A stretch of DNA of 64,000 nucleotides. It comes from Diaporthe sp. PMI_573 (Eukaryota > Ascomycota > Sordariomycetes > Diaporthales > Diaporthaceae). The stretch is taken from positions 310,001-374,000 of the forward strand of contig JAJTUP010000045.1 in the NCBI GenBank assembly GCA_021399435.1. Reading direction: 5' to 3'. Each line of letters begins with the position of its first letter. The stretch's first letter is position 1. Below the pieces are notes generated by a model. The model was not told where the DNA came from, did not search any database, and saw only the letters and a list, made by a program, of their open reading frames with translations. Of the stretch, positions 51,989 to 61,863 are shown piece by piece. The translations under genes were made by a program, and so were the position numbers.

Positions 51989-53050
51989 CTAGCTCGCGCT
52001 CTCGAGCCGAATGCGGGACTCTTCGCCTCCCTGGGACGCAAGCTGCACATATACGGCACAGAGCGTTGTTCTGCGCAGCGCCTGCTCATCGATGCCAAAC
52101 TCCAACGGCAACAGGCTGTGTCCCCGAGGCAGGACATATGGGTGGGGTTGCATGATGTAACGACTGCCGAGATCAGACTGGCATAGGCAGCCAATTCTTC
52201 TTGTGGAATGGCTCATGGAGCTGATATGATTCGTTTCATTAAAGAGACACTTCAAATTGTCCTTCCGCTTGGAGTCATGCAGCATGACCAGCGTTCTCAA
52301 CTCGCCAAGATCACGGGGGAGGATGAGCAGGTGTATGCCAGTGCGCGACTCGCGCCACAGTTGATGGAGCGAGTCGCGAAAGTCTTGGTCCAGGGCCGGA
52401 AACGATGCCAGGTAGCCCGGGTTCGGGTGGATCCAGAGGTTCATCATGTCATCGAGAAACAGCCTCGTTATCTTCCCAGCACCAGGGAGCAGTGTCGAGC
52501 CTTGGCGGTACCAGCGCTCCAGCCTATGGATCATGTTCTGACAGCGCTTGATCCTGTTCTTCGCGCCCGCCGCCTCGTCGCTCCATTCTTGGATCGGGGT
52601 GTAATACGAGAAGTTGGGAAACAAGTCTCTGGCCTGGTAAATCACATGCAGCGAGGCGCGGGCAATGTTTTCCGCGGTCAAGACGACGGACGCGCTGCAC
52701 ACGGGGGCCACCGGACGCCCGTCGGCATCCCGGTCCCTGGCTATCTGCTGGTCGAAAAAGATGACCTTGTAAGCGTCCAGCTGGCCCGGGCAGATCAGGT
52801 GCCTCGTGCTCCCGTAGTAGATGGGGCGCCAGTGGGCGCGGTGCGCAGACGACAGCCGCATCAGGACCGAGGGCGACCACGGCAATATCCGCACGGTTCC
52901 GGATCTTTTGGTCGGCAGCTCACGCGCCCGGCTCGAGCACCAATTGCAGCAACCCCAGGCCTGCTCGACCCGGAAGACGTGTACGTCCCGGACGAGCGCG
53001 CCCGGCCAGAGATAGTTGTAAATCATAGTATGGATTTCTGGCAGGCGCAT
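51989..53050 (-). CDS. F-box/2EXR-like protein
   Basis: 353 codons from ATG 53050. The N-terminus MRLPEIHTMIYNYLWPGALV has the 'LP.EI...IY.YL' pattern of fungal F-box or 2EXR modules, which often sit in expanded families of unknown substrate adaptors. The body contains Trp/Tyr-rich helices (RMIHRLERWYRQ-like, ~180; FLDDMMNLWIHPNPG, ~205) and no catalytic motif. A complementary 293-codon plus frame is judged a shadow. Upstream on the same strand, a basic ORF (53346-53095, MAITRRTVVRVETSRK...) ends KLPLG close to this start and could be a 5' exon, but no acceptor fits cleanly. Confidence 0.6.
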   Translation of the reverse strand: MRLPEIHTMIYNYLWPGALVRDVHVFRVEQAWGCCNWCSSRARELPTKRSGTVRILPWSPSVLMRLSSAHRAHWRPIYYGSTRHLICPGQLDAYKVIFFDQQIARDRDADGRPVAPVCSASVVLTAENIARASLHVIYQARDLFPNFSYYTPIQEWSDEAAGAKNRIKRCQNMIHRLERWYRQGSTLLPGAGKITRLFLDDMMNLWIHPNPGYLASFPALDQDFRDSLHQLWRESRTGIHLLILPRDLGELRTLVMLHDSKRKDNLKCLFNETNHISSMSHSTRRIGCLCQSDLGSRYIMQPHPYVLPRGHSLLPLEFGIDEQALRRTTLCAVYVQLASQGGEESRIRLESAS

Positions 53051-53094
53051 GAGCGTTTGGCGGTTGAGCCAGAAAGCCGGGCGAAATAGGGCGA

Positions 53095-53346
53095 TTACGC
53101 CGTCGCCGACGCGGTGGGGGAGCCGGGGAGACGCTCACCTAGAGGCAGCTTCAGTAGGAGGCGTTGGCCGGCTAGCTCTCTGGCCTTTCTCATACGTTTT
53201 CTCTTTTCTATCCTCTCGAGTCTCTTCGCCATCTGGATTTCGGGTGCGACCTCAGCCTTTACGCACAAGGTGACGGCCGCCCTCCTAGAGTTGGTGGTTT
53301 TGCGTGAAGTTTCGACCCGTACCACTGTTCTGCGTGTGATTGCCAT
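53095..53346 (-). CDS. Small basic ORF, possible 5' exon
   Basis: 83 codons from ATG 53346, rich in Arg/Lys (RLERIEKRKRMRKARELAG). It ends 45 nt upstream of the start of the F-box/2EXR-like frame. A donor GTGAGC occurs after KLPL. It may be the N-terminal exon of that gene or a chance frame. Confidence 0.3.
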   Translation of the reverse strand: MAITRRTVVRVETSRKTTNSRRAAVTLCVKAEVAPEIQMAKRLERIEKRKRMRKARELAGQRLLLKLPLGERLPGSPTASATA

Positions 53347-53479
53347 CTTGTTATCGGTCGGCGTTAGGGGAAAGGTATGCAGATGGGACGTGTAATTATG
53401 GTCCAATTGATGGGGTGGTCACTATGTGTATTGTGATGATGTCTTGTCTGGGTTCTCTAGTGCGACCCCTCCCGTTAGG

Positions 53480-53830
53480 ATGGATTTTATTTCGCCCGGG
53501 GGGACACAGGTCTGAAAGATTGGATCCATGGCGTCGCACCCATCTAAGAATCGGCTTTTCGGATAGCATTATCTCTTTACCAGAAGCATTCATTGGTAGC
53601 GAAGCCGGATATGTGAGTGCAAACTCATGATTGTGATCTGGTGGCAATACGGCGAGAGGTATTTCGTCAAATTCGTGGGCCCAATGGCAAATTGGGCAGG
53701 GGGCTCTTCCTGCCTCATTGCACCGTGGGGAGGAGTCGTACTGATAAAAATCGTTAGGGAATTCTTGGCAATGGTGGGCTGACCATCTTGAAGAACAGTG
53801 CGCATAGAGAGGATGATCAAAGCATCTCGC
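53480..53830 (-). pseudogene. 2EXR-family C-terminal fragment, paralogue of 31212-32597
   Basis: The minus frame encodes HHCQEFPNDFY, CNEAGRAPCPICHWAHEFDE, FALTYPASL and SEKPILRWVRRHGSNLSDL. Each block aligns with the C-terminal quarter of the TPR+2EXR protein (EFPNDFY; CDETGRAPCPICHW; FILTYPLSL; KKPILRWVRRDGSDLSD). TPR and 2EXR parts are absent. The 5' side is replaced by unrelated sequence near 53830, showing a broken duplicate. Confidence 0.8.
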
Positions 53831-54418
53831 TCCCGCGCAATCAGAGAGTCTCGACTGCGAACGACTCCCTCTCATGGGGCAGAATCTGAGAAAAGTGAAG
53901 GCGACACGAGTTTGAGCGATTCTCATGAGGACCGCAACATACCAGCTGCCAGTGCTGGCCTTCCGTCAACACCACCAACCTTAGATTCGAAACAGATCAC
54001 TCTACTTCAAATGGCTATCAGAAGCCGCAGCAAAGTCCCACACCAATGTACGATGGCTTTGAAGCAAGCCTCAAAGGCCAACATCAAGACGACAGAGAGT
54101 ATCTTCTTTGAATATGGCGGGTTGGTGGCTTGTGCGGCCTACATTTTAACCAAGTATGAGTCGCGCAGGAAGAAAGCCAAAAACAGGCCCGGCCGAGTGC
54201 GCTTGCTCGATCTCCTCGAGGAGCTACCCGTTGAAGCTCGTCAGTCAGCTGCGCTTCGTTTGGCCGCGACGGGGTCGAACTCGCAATCGGATGCGCCAGC
54301 GCTGGCACTGAGCGGTGGGGAAGGAGCAAAGGCTGGCGGCGCGATGATGTTCTTCTTCGGGAGAACCATCGTCGAATGCTCAGTGGCAGGCTGTAGAGAG
54401 AGACCGACGATGGGTTGA
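53798..54418 (+). CDS. Hypothetical protein, low support
   Basis: 206 codons from ATG 53798. The N-terminal 70 residues overlap the edge of the minus-strand 2EXR remnant. The middle (SIFFEYGGLVACAAYILTKY) and the basic segment ESRRKKAKNRPGRVRLLDLL look protein-like. There is no known domain, and it may be a chance frame. Confidence 0.3.
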   Translation: MRIERMIKASRSRAIRESRLRTTPSHGAESEKSEGDTSLSDSHEDRNIPAASAGLPSTPPTLDSKQITLLQMAIRSRSKVPHQCTMALKQASKANIKTTESIFFEYGGLVACAAYILTKYESRRKKAKNRPGRVRLLDLLEELPVEARQSAALRLAATGSNSQSDAPALALSGGEGAKAGGAMMFFFGRTIVECSVAGCRERPTMG

Positions 54419-55869
54419 TGACGACTTGGTGTGGACGGTGGTGGGTGAGAGAGTGAAGTGGGTGGGAAGCAGGAATACGGCTCGTGACAGAAGACGTGCA
54501 GCTAGTGTCTATGGCCAGCTTGAAGCGCCAACAGGGCTACAGCGCTAATTCATCACCCACGCAAGCAGGCTGCAGTAACGGCAAAAATGACCAGTGCACG
54601 CCTTAATCAGTTTGGGAACACGAGACTTCATCTGTCTGACGTAAAAGTATCGGTCTTATCAACCAGCCCCTGCAGCCAGAACTCCTCTCATTTGACGAAC
54701 GACGTTCGGATGCCATGGACGGTGTCGGCATGGCTTTGCAGGTGTTTATCCTCCAGCCTGACCACTGGCACACATACAGGACATACAGTCCTCTCCCAAG
54801 GACCAGCTTGCTCAGTGGACCCTCCTGAAATGCCTGGTGACGGCCGTGGCATTGGAGTAGATGCGACAGTGCTCACTGATAAGCGGATCATCTGGCTTCA
54901 GCCTCAGGGCTTTGCCGATGCAGATGAAGCAACGTGTCAGCCTCTCGCCAACCATCACTGATGCCTTCATCATCATCCACAAAGGTTATACCTGGAAGGC
55001 CACAATAGGTGTTGGTCTTTCTATTGTGGATCTGGGTGCTTCCTGGGGAATGGGTCGTGCGGATGGTCTTTCGCAAGGACGACGTCGAGTGCGTTGGGCC
55101 AAAGGTCGGTAGCCTTTCCCTGCCACGCACCCCTTGAATATCCCGCGGGTGCCTTGGGAGGTGGTAAGAGGCTTGCATGTGGACATAGTCACTCTTGGTA
55201 AAATGATAAGATCACGACGGTTAGCTGACGGGGCCTCCGGGTCACCTAGAAGACGTGATCACAACGCTTTGCCTACGCTGATACCGAGGAAGTACTGGGT
55301 ATATGCGTTGGATTCTGGGTCTCAGGAGAACGTACGAATGAATTCGCTGCCACAAGGAGACCTCAAGAAGTACGATGGCGAAGCTTCACGAACCTAGATT
55401 AAGCAATATCAAGAGAGAATAGTCTCCGTTGTCTATGGCTAGTTGTTGCTGCCCGGATATCCCCTCTATTTCAGCCGTTCGTATCTGTCCTGCCTCAATA
55501 ATCCTTGCCTGTAGCCTGCTGTGCTCTGCTTGGAGAGCATTCTCTAGAACTTATGCGAGAATTCGCATTTCATGCTACAAGTGGTGACTTTCCTGCCAAC
55601 GACAGCACTTTTTGCTCCCCACTATGTGCCTCCCAATAAACCACAGAGAAGAACGTCCCACCTCTGCAGGTAATTGTGTGGCTGGAGGCGCGAAAATGCT
55701 TCTTGAGGATTGTGAAAGAGGATTTATGAAATGAATATAGTCAGAATAAAATCAAGATGTTACAGCAGCCATAGTTTGGTCGGTCCATCTGTCACATTAT
55801 GGGCTTGTCCGCTGATCTGTGGCTGTTTCATGTAACCCTGATTCTCCGCCTTGTCATCCTTAGTATCGG
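54419..55869. other. Intergenic region with a possible zinc-finger scrap
   Basis: On the minus strand near 54750-54820 one frame reads CPVCVPVVRLEDKHLQSHAD TVHG, a C2H2-like pattern (C-x2-C...H-x4-H) found in some fungal transposon proteins. No complete gene. Confidence 0.35.
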
Positions 55870-55974
55870 ATATCGCAGTACCAGTCCTATCAGCTCGTCT
55901 TCGTTGATGAGTCTGGCTGTGACAGGAGGGCGGGATATAGACGCTGGGGGTGGGCTCCGAAAGGGTCGTCCCCT
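55870..55974 (+). pseudogene. Tc1-type transposase scrap
   Basis: The frame reads ISQYQSYQLVFVDESGCDRR, then AGYRRWGWAPKG: the first-Asp block of Ant1/Tan-like Tc1 transposases. It runs in frame into the GH32 fragment at 55975. About 35 codons only. Confidence 0.7.
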
Positions 55975-56520
55975 ATGGAAACAACCATTCTCGCCCTAGG
56001 CGCGAACGGCTACCGCTACGGTAGGGCGACGGGGACCGCATACTGGACCGGAAAGTGGGACGGCAAAGGCTTCACCGCCGCGAACAGATTCCCGCAGTGG
56101 ATGGATGACGGACCCGACTTCTACGCCACGGTCATCTGGGAAAACCCGAGAGATAGATACGGCAGTCGCTACGCCATTGCTTGGATGAATAACTGGGAAT
56201 ACGCAGCAACACTGCCTTATTACGGAGAATTCCAAGGACAGACTAGTCTGGTTCGGGAGATCAAGCTCAAGACTGTCAACGGATCTTCCACCTTGGTCAG
56301 CAGCCCAATAGGAGGATGTGAAACTGTCGATCCTCCCAACAAGGTCAACGAGAAAGCAATCACGACAGATCCCGCGACTGCCTCTCTACCAAGCAATCTT
56401 GCGGAAGGTGCATACGTCATCCACGCCACGATCTCGAAGAGTGACGGCAACGACGGCAGCGAAGTTCGCTTTCGCATCAAATCTGATGGGTCTTTCAGCA
56501 CGACCATCCTTGATCATGAA
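55975..56520 (+). pseudogene. GH32 (fructofuranosidase/inulinase-type) fragment
   Basis: An open frame with the central-to-C-terminal part of a glycoside hydrolase family 32 enzyme: TGTAYWTGKWDGKGF, PDFYATVIWENP, YAIAWMNNWEYAATLPY, GQTSLVREIKL, then the beta-sandwich (LAEGAYVIHATISK; EVRFRIKSDGSFSTT). GH32 enzymes cleave sucrose, inulin or levan outside the cell. The catalytic N-terminal propeller blades (WMNDPNG and FRDP motifs) are missing. The 5' edge joins a Tc1 scrap in frame and the 3' edge passes into a hAT scrap. Nothing functional is expected. Confidence 0.75.
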
Positions 56521-56949
56521 GGTACTCAACAAGTTTGGCATCAAACGGATTGGTTACCACACGGGCGACAATGCCACCTCCAATGACACATGCCTAGTGT
56601 CATTGGCAGCCAAATTGAAGGCAGAACATCAGGTATGTTGCTCTGTAACCAGGCCTGGGGCCTTGCTGAAATGGAACAGATTGAATTCAACCCCAAAACA
56701 CGTCGAATCCGTTGCCTTGGCCATATCATCAACCTCTCTCTACAGTCATTCCTTCTTGCCAAGTCCAAAGAAGCTACCACTGCAGCTTTGGAGGCCAGCA
56801 TTGACAATGATGAGGTAGATCTGGTGGGGAATTTTACCACCAGGCTGATGGAAACCCCCCAAGAAGTACCAGATGAACCCAGCAGAAAGGCCAAAAGATC
56901 CAGACCCACCCCAAGGGCCATACAAAGCTATTCCATGGAAATACATTGA
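56521..56949 (+). pseudogene. hAT transposase scrap fused to GH32
   Basis: Exon to 56632, intron 56633-56679 (GTATGT...GAACAG, phase 0), exon 56680-56949: VLNKFGIKRIGYHTGDNATS, NDTC, then FNPKTRRIRCLGHIINLSLQ. This is the middle of a fungal hAT transposase (H-T-G-D-N-A-x-x-N-D-T and R-C-x-G-H-x-x-N-L blocks). N- and C-terminal parts are absent. Confidence 0.75.
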
Positions 56950-57518
56950 ATCCAGGTTTGTGTTTAGCTTTTGGCTTAAAAGCAACTGATTTTGCTAACA
57001 AAGGACATAGTAACATAAATGTATCGACGATACTGCCGCACCTCCGCTACACTGTATCATACAAGGACTGCTTTGAAAGGTCGGGCTCTAATATGGGTTG
57101 TGATTGTAGAATCTGTCACGGTTGGGGACATCAATGTTTTGGATGCCGTATTCAAAGTGAATTGAGCCGCTGAGGTTTGCGCTGGACATATTTCTCGGTC
57201 GCCGAAGGACCGCGGTAACGACCGACTTCGCTCGTTTAATACCTACTCACTACAGGTAACACGAACTATGGTGGCTAGTTCGGATATTCAGTAAGGAAAA
57301 GCTCCTGTTCTGTATTGTCTTCCCACAACGCTAGGTGCTGAAACCGTGGCTGGTGGGAATCAAATTATAGTGGGAAACATATCACAATAGTATTCTTTCT
57401 CGTTTAAATTGATTATATATACCATATATTTGTTTATGTCCTGTCAATTATATTTTAACTTGCTGTCGCTATCCTCGACTGCCTATTTTCACTTCGCGGC
57501 GCTGACGCTCAAGCTCAT
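56950..57518. other. Intergenic region
   Basis: AT-rich in its right half; no gene seen. Confidence 0.5.
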
Positions 57519-58001
57519 ATGATCGACCTCTGCAGCGACATTCACATGAGGCTGAAGTCCGAACTACAGAGGAATGCACATTATCGAACTCACGATGCGA
57601 TACCACGCGAGATTTACCAGGCCTACTATAAAGACGGGAGCTACGAGGGCTGGTGGATGTGCACGCAGCAGCAGCACCCAGCCGTCGTTGACCGGCCGCC
57701 GGCTGCCGATGGCGGGCACGCAGGGATGTCGGCTGGGTTGTGTTCATATGAGATGTTGTTCGAGCAGCTAAACGCGCATTCTCAATCGATACTGACCGAT
57801 GAGCAACAAGAGGAACTAATCGAAGAGTGCCTGAAGCGGACGCCATTCGAGATCGGTCCGCAAGACCCGGTGCTGGCGGCTGTAGAGCACCACAAAACCC
57901 AACGCTGGTACCAGCACGAGAATACCAATATGTGTCCGGCAGCTCTTGGGAATTTCAAAGGAGTCAAGCTCTCAAGCACCAAGCTTTTTCCAGACGATTG
58001 A
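57519..58001 (+). CDS. Hypothetical protein, 160 codons
   Basis: Starts at ATG 57519. It is Trp/Tyr/Gln-rich (EIYQAYYKDGSYEGWWMCTQ) with an acidic helix (ILTDEQQEELIEECLKRTPF). I recognise no family. It lies on the same strand as, and 760 bp upstream of, the large basic protein at 58763. No intron evident. Confidence 0.4.
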   Translation: MIDLCSDIHMRLKSELQRNAHYRTHDAIPREIYQAYYKDGSYEGWWMCTQQQHPAVVDRPPAADGGHAGMSAGLCSYEMLFEQLNAHSQSILTDEQQEELIEECLKRTPFEIGPQDPVLAAVEHHKTQRWYQHENTNMCPAALGNFKGVKLSSTKLFPDD

Positions 58002-58762
58002 TCGCCAACAACAAGTTACTTCCAGATCAGCCTTCTCCCATGGAATGACGCCGTTTAAAAGAAAAAAAAGATTTAGGGTAAACCTGTTCGTCGAGCAGTT
58101 AAAAAGTCCTAAACGATGGCGATGCTCTAGAATTAAATTCCTTTTCAAATCGAAAGTTCTTTAGGTCTATATGAGTTATGCTAGAGGAGCATCAGCGGTC
58201 CAGTTTTATCCAGTTCATTGGAGGTTAGTGGTATTACACCATAGTCTTGGCCTGCAGACAACCCCTGCACGGCTTTGAGGGAGACAGGAGGCGGAGCAGA
58301 CGGCAAGTACGTACTGCTGAATATCGTCCTCTTATTCGCTTGCGAAATACGGCTTTCATCTCTCCGTCTCATAGCCCTTGTGAGAAGACGAGAGAGCGCT
58401 CCAACACGGCGAGGGAAGGAACAAGGAATAGAGAGGTCACAAACAGTTAGCGTTTTGTACCCCCAGATCGACTCTGTCACCGCTAGCTAAAAGCAGTGTC
58501 AACGAAGTCGTCAGGCAATACACAGCGTCCTTCACTCTGCACCTGAGTCATATTACTTCTAACACTTTTGCCACACATTGTGGGTACCTAAAGATAATGT
58601 ATATTTTCAGTTGTTTGACCCTTTTCCCTATTCCTCTATCCGGCTCTTGAACACAGAACCCTCTACCCAAGGCCAGGTTATTTATTTTCTCCCACTTTGA
58701 GTCTGCCCTCCTCATCGCTGTATAAAAATTGTGATCTATGAACGTCCTGGCCCTGCTCGTTA
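58002..58762. other. Intergenic region
   Basis: No gene supported. A TATAAAAA box at about 58721 could serve the following gene. Confidence 0.5.
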
Positions 58763-60223
58763 TTGTTCCGCGACTGGCAAAAAATTAATAGAGGAGACTT
58801 CGCCAAATGGGGCGACTCCCATGAGGTGAGAGCGGCGTATCACTACTTTGTCCCCGCATTCCGACGCGGATCTCCGACCTATACGGAGGCGGTGAAGAAA
58901 CTGCTTGCGGAGTATGGCTTCACCCGGCCGTTCCAGTTCCACGAAGACCCTACACAGCAAGACAAGCTGACGACCTGGATCGAGTACCTCGGCTACGAGT
59001 GCTGGGTGCACTACCGATACGCCAGCCGTGTCAAGCGTATGCAGCCAGAGTACGACGCAGCCTGGAAGACGCTTGTGGACTCAAGCGTGTTGAGGCCGTT
59101 CGAGACCGAGGAGTATGTGTGCAATATTGAGTGTGCGTTGCGGCATCAGAGTGAAAGAGATCAGGCCACTCGGGCTGTTGCGTCGGCTAGATCGGCTGCT
59201 AAAGCGGTCCTGGCATCGGTATATAGCGACATCAATAAACCGGGGAGCTCTCGACTTAACTCAGCGCGCCTGCAGATGATGGAGGAGGCCAAGTCGAGGG
59301 TCGAAGCAGCGGAAGGAGCACTGGCGTCGACCAAGAGGCGAAATGATCTCGTCACAGAATTCATGCAGTCGGTAGGGCATTACCTGACTTCGAAAAGGGA
59401 GGCAGAGCGCCACAACATCCGGGTACGGTGGACCTTGGAGCAAGTTCCACTCATCGAGGCCGAGTTGAACGGATCCAGCGTGGCCGAGACCGGTCCGGAT
59501 ACCGTTCGTGGCACGAAGAGGAGATTCGGACGTGACGAGGAGGATGACGCCACACCCGATCGAATCATTAAGAAGCAGAGGCGGGATGCTGGTGAGCCTG
59601 GCCCGACGCCAGGCCGTAAGGACGGTCCCGGTTACCAAGGAGCGAAATCAAAACGCAGCCACGACGATGGTGCCGACGATGGTGCTGACGACGGACCGCC
59701 TTCCAAGCGCTTTAAACGCGGCGGCGACGACCTGGGCTCTCACAGTGAGACCTCCGACGGTGCTGATGCAGGATCGGCCGGGGACGTACCGGAGTCTGGA
59801 ACTGCTGAGGTTGGAAGACCAGATGGCTATGAACGTGCAGTGAGGAATATAGAAAGACCAGATTCGAAGGGGAGCAAGCCCTCCAGCGATCACCTGCAGC
59901 GAAGGAAGAGCACAAGGAATGCACGTCAGTCTTCGACAACCACCCAACCGCTTCGTCGCAGTGCTCGGATTGCGGCCCGTCAAGAGGCGCTACAGAACGT
60001 TGTGACTCGGTCCGGCGCCGCCAAAAGCCCACTCCGAATCTCGCGCCGAAGGATGGCAGAGGCAGCAGCGCCTCCATCACTCATGGGGCCGCAAGACCAG
60101 CAGTCGAGATTTCCGGCGACGAAGGTAAAGAAACAGGGTGCGAGGGGATGCAGTCGGCGTGACGCGTCAAAGGTCAAGGCAACATCGAAGGGACGTCGAC
60201 GAGGGCGCCAGTCGAGTGACTAG
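58763..60223 (+). CDS. Conserved fungal protein with basic nuclear-type tail
   Basis: An open frame of 486 codons; no in-frame ATG near the beginning, so a 5' exon or the start is missing. The N-terminal ~240 residues match an expanded filamentous-fungal family of unknown function, recognised by TTWIEYLGYECWVHYRYASR, an alanine-rich coiled coil (ARSAAKAVLASVYSDINKPG; SRVEAAEGALASTKRRNDLV) and RWTLEQVPLIEAEL. The C-terminal 240 residues are charged and repetitive: Asp/Gly tandem (DDGADDGADDG), bipartite nuclear signals (KRFKRGG), and the RRSARIAARQ motif typical of chromatin-associated tails. It is probably nuclear. Members of this family are often found near repeats. Function unknown. Confidence 0.65.
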   Translation: MFRDWQKINRGDFAKWGDSHEVRAAYHYFVPAFRRGSPTYTEAVKKLLAEYGFTRPFQFHEDPTQQDKLTTWIEYLGYECWVHYRYASRVKRMQPEYDAAWKTLVDSSVLRPFETEEYVCNIECALRHQSERDQATRAVASARSAAKAVLASVYSDINKPGSSRLNSARLQMMEEAKSRVEAAEGALASTKRRNDLVTEFMQSVGHYLTSKREAERHNIRVRWTLEQVPLIEAELNGSSVAETGPDTVRGTKRRFGRDEEDDATPDRIIKKQRRDAGEPGPTPGRKDGPGYQGAKSKRSHDDGADDGADDGPPSKRFKRGGDDLGSHSETSDGADAGSAGDVPESGTAEVGRPDGYERAVRNIERPDSKGSKPSSDHLQRRKSTRNARQSSTTTQPLRRSARIAARQEALQNVVTRSGAAKSPLRISRRRMAEAAAPPSLMGPQDQQSRFPATKVKKQGARGCSRRDASKVKATSKGRRRGRQSSD

Positions 60224-61863
60224 CCTACAACTCGTACCTACAATCACATATCAAGTCGAGCCAGGACCGCCAACCAAGAGGGCAATCTCGCTGATCCTTC
60301 TCGACAATGGTCGGCATTTATAACAATCCCCGCCCCACGGCCGTTGTCCCAAGCAGCACCTATCCGGCCCCCGGACGGATTTCTCCATCTCGAGCGTCTC
60401 TCTCAGACTGCTATTGGGAATATGAAGACAACGACGGTAACGACCAGGCTGCGGCGACGGCCAAGGCAGACCTTAACGGTCAAGGAGATATCTTAGGCGG
60501 AAGATGTGCGTCGGCTGGTAGAGCACAGCAGGACCCGCCGTCCTAACCCACCGGCTGCCGTACTTCTCCGGCCAATGCTTCGGCATACTAGACGACACGG
60601 CCGCGCAAAGCCCGAGCATCTGCTCGTCCAGACAGCAAGCATACCGAGCTTAACCAGACTCGACTGCCGGAAATCGAATCAGGTGGCAAGGTCTCGCTCG
60701 CAGCCCTCTCAACGGGTAACATAACAGAGGTGTCATAAGGTCTTCTATAAGCTGGATCATTGCGGTAATGCACATCTACGGTGAAGAAGATATACATAAG
60801 GCGACAAGATACGAGCGGGACGCCTCGAGCCCAGCGCAGGGGAAAGTGACTTGAATTCACGATGGGCAGAGTCATATAGCGGTGGCTACGTGGAGCTTCC
60901 ATTGCTGTGGTGCACCCGTCGGATTGGACATACCCGTTAACCTGGCAGGGCCGGGGGCAACGGGCAGTCCCAGCGCGTCGATGGATACTGCGTCATTGGC
61001 ACTCCTGATAGTATGCCGCCTCCCAGTCAGTCCGAAATTTCTTCCGGCCATGGTCGTTAATCCGACAGGGTCAGAGGCAGCGGCGTAGGCCGGAAGATAT
61101 GTCGTGACGTCGTGAAAACTTCCTAGGCATGGTCGTTATCCTGGCAGGGCTGGGTGCAGCGGCGAAGCTTAGGGAAAGAGGTTCCACGGCTCTGTCCCTG
61201 GGATGTGTTTCTCGCCAATATGTTACCGATGGATCTGGCGCATCGATGGTCGGCCTCGCAGTGACGAGATCGAAGGACCCGCATGTGTCTGGGTGGTGTC
61301 AAGCAACAGCTTGACGACTCTTCAAACCATTCAGGGCAGCGTATGAGAGCGGAGTTGGGCTACAATCATCTCCAGGTAGACGTCCTAGAAGAAGCTCCCA
61401 TCCTTATCCTCGATGTGCACCTTCTCGTCCTCCGTCAAGACACACGACGTTCACGTCCATAGTTGCGTTGCCAATGATCGTATCAATGGCGGTTGTTAAT
61501 AATTATAAGCAAGCACATGGGGCTTTAGTTGGACGACGGTGCCTTGAACAAGAAGGCGATGAACCCTGACAGGCTTTTGCTGGCCTATGATCGCTGACCC
61601 CTATCCCGTGTGCGCCCTCGTTCGGCTCTTTTGTCGTGAAGATGGCCTTACGAAGCCTTGACCCTGATTGGTTAATCGTGCCAATGTTATTGGATTATGG
61701 TTTGCACGCATTCGCTCCTACTTCTTCATCCTTAAGCAAACTCTAAAGTCTCAATATATTTTCTACATCTATTCAAAAATGCCTAGATGCTAAGTACCCA
61801 AGCTTCACCTCACACAAGGTCTCCAATGGCCAGACAATATTTTCGGATTGTTTGGTACATTTG
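60224..61863. other. Intergenic region with degenerate tandem phrases
   Basis: No gene supported. The phrase CGTTAWYCYGRCAGGGYYRG plus GCARCGG recurs near 60937, 61049 and 61133, an old tandem or dispersed repeat. Confidence 0.45.

Noticed and set aside
52208..53089. 293-codon plus-strand ORF opposite the F-box/2EXR-like gene
   Set aside because: The composition is Arg/Gln/Val-rich and motif-free, while the minus frame begins with a recognisable LPEI..IYNYLW module.
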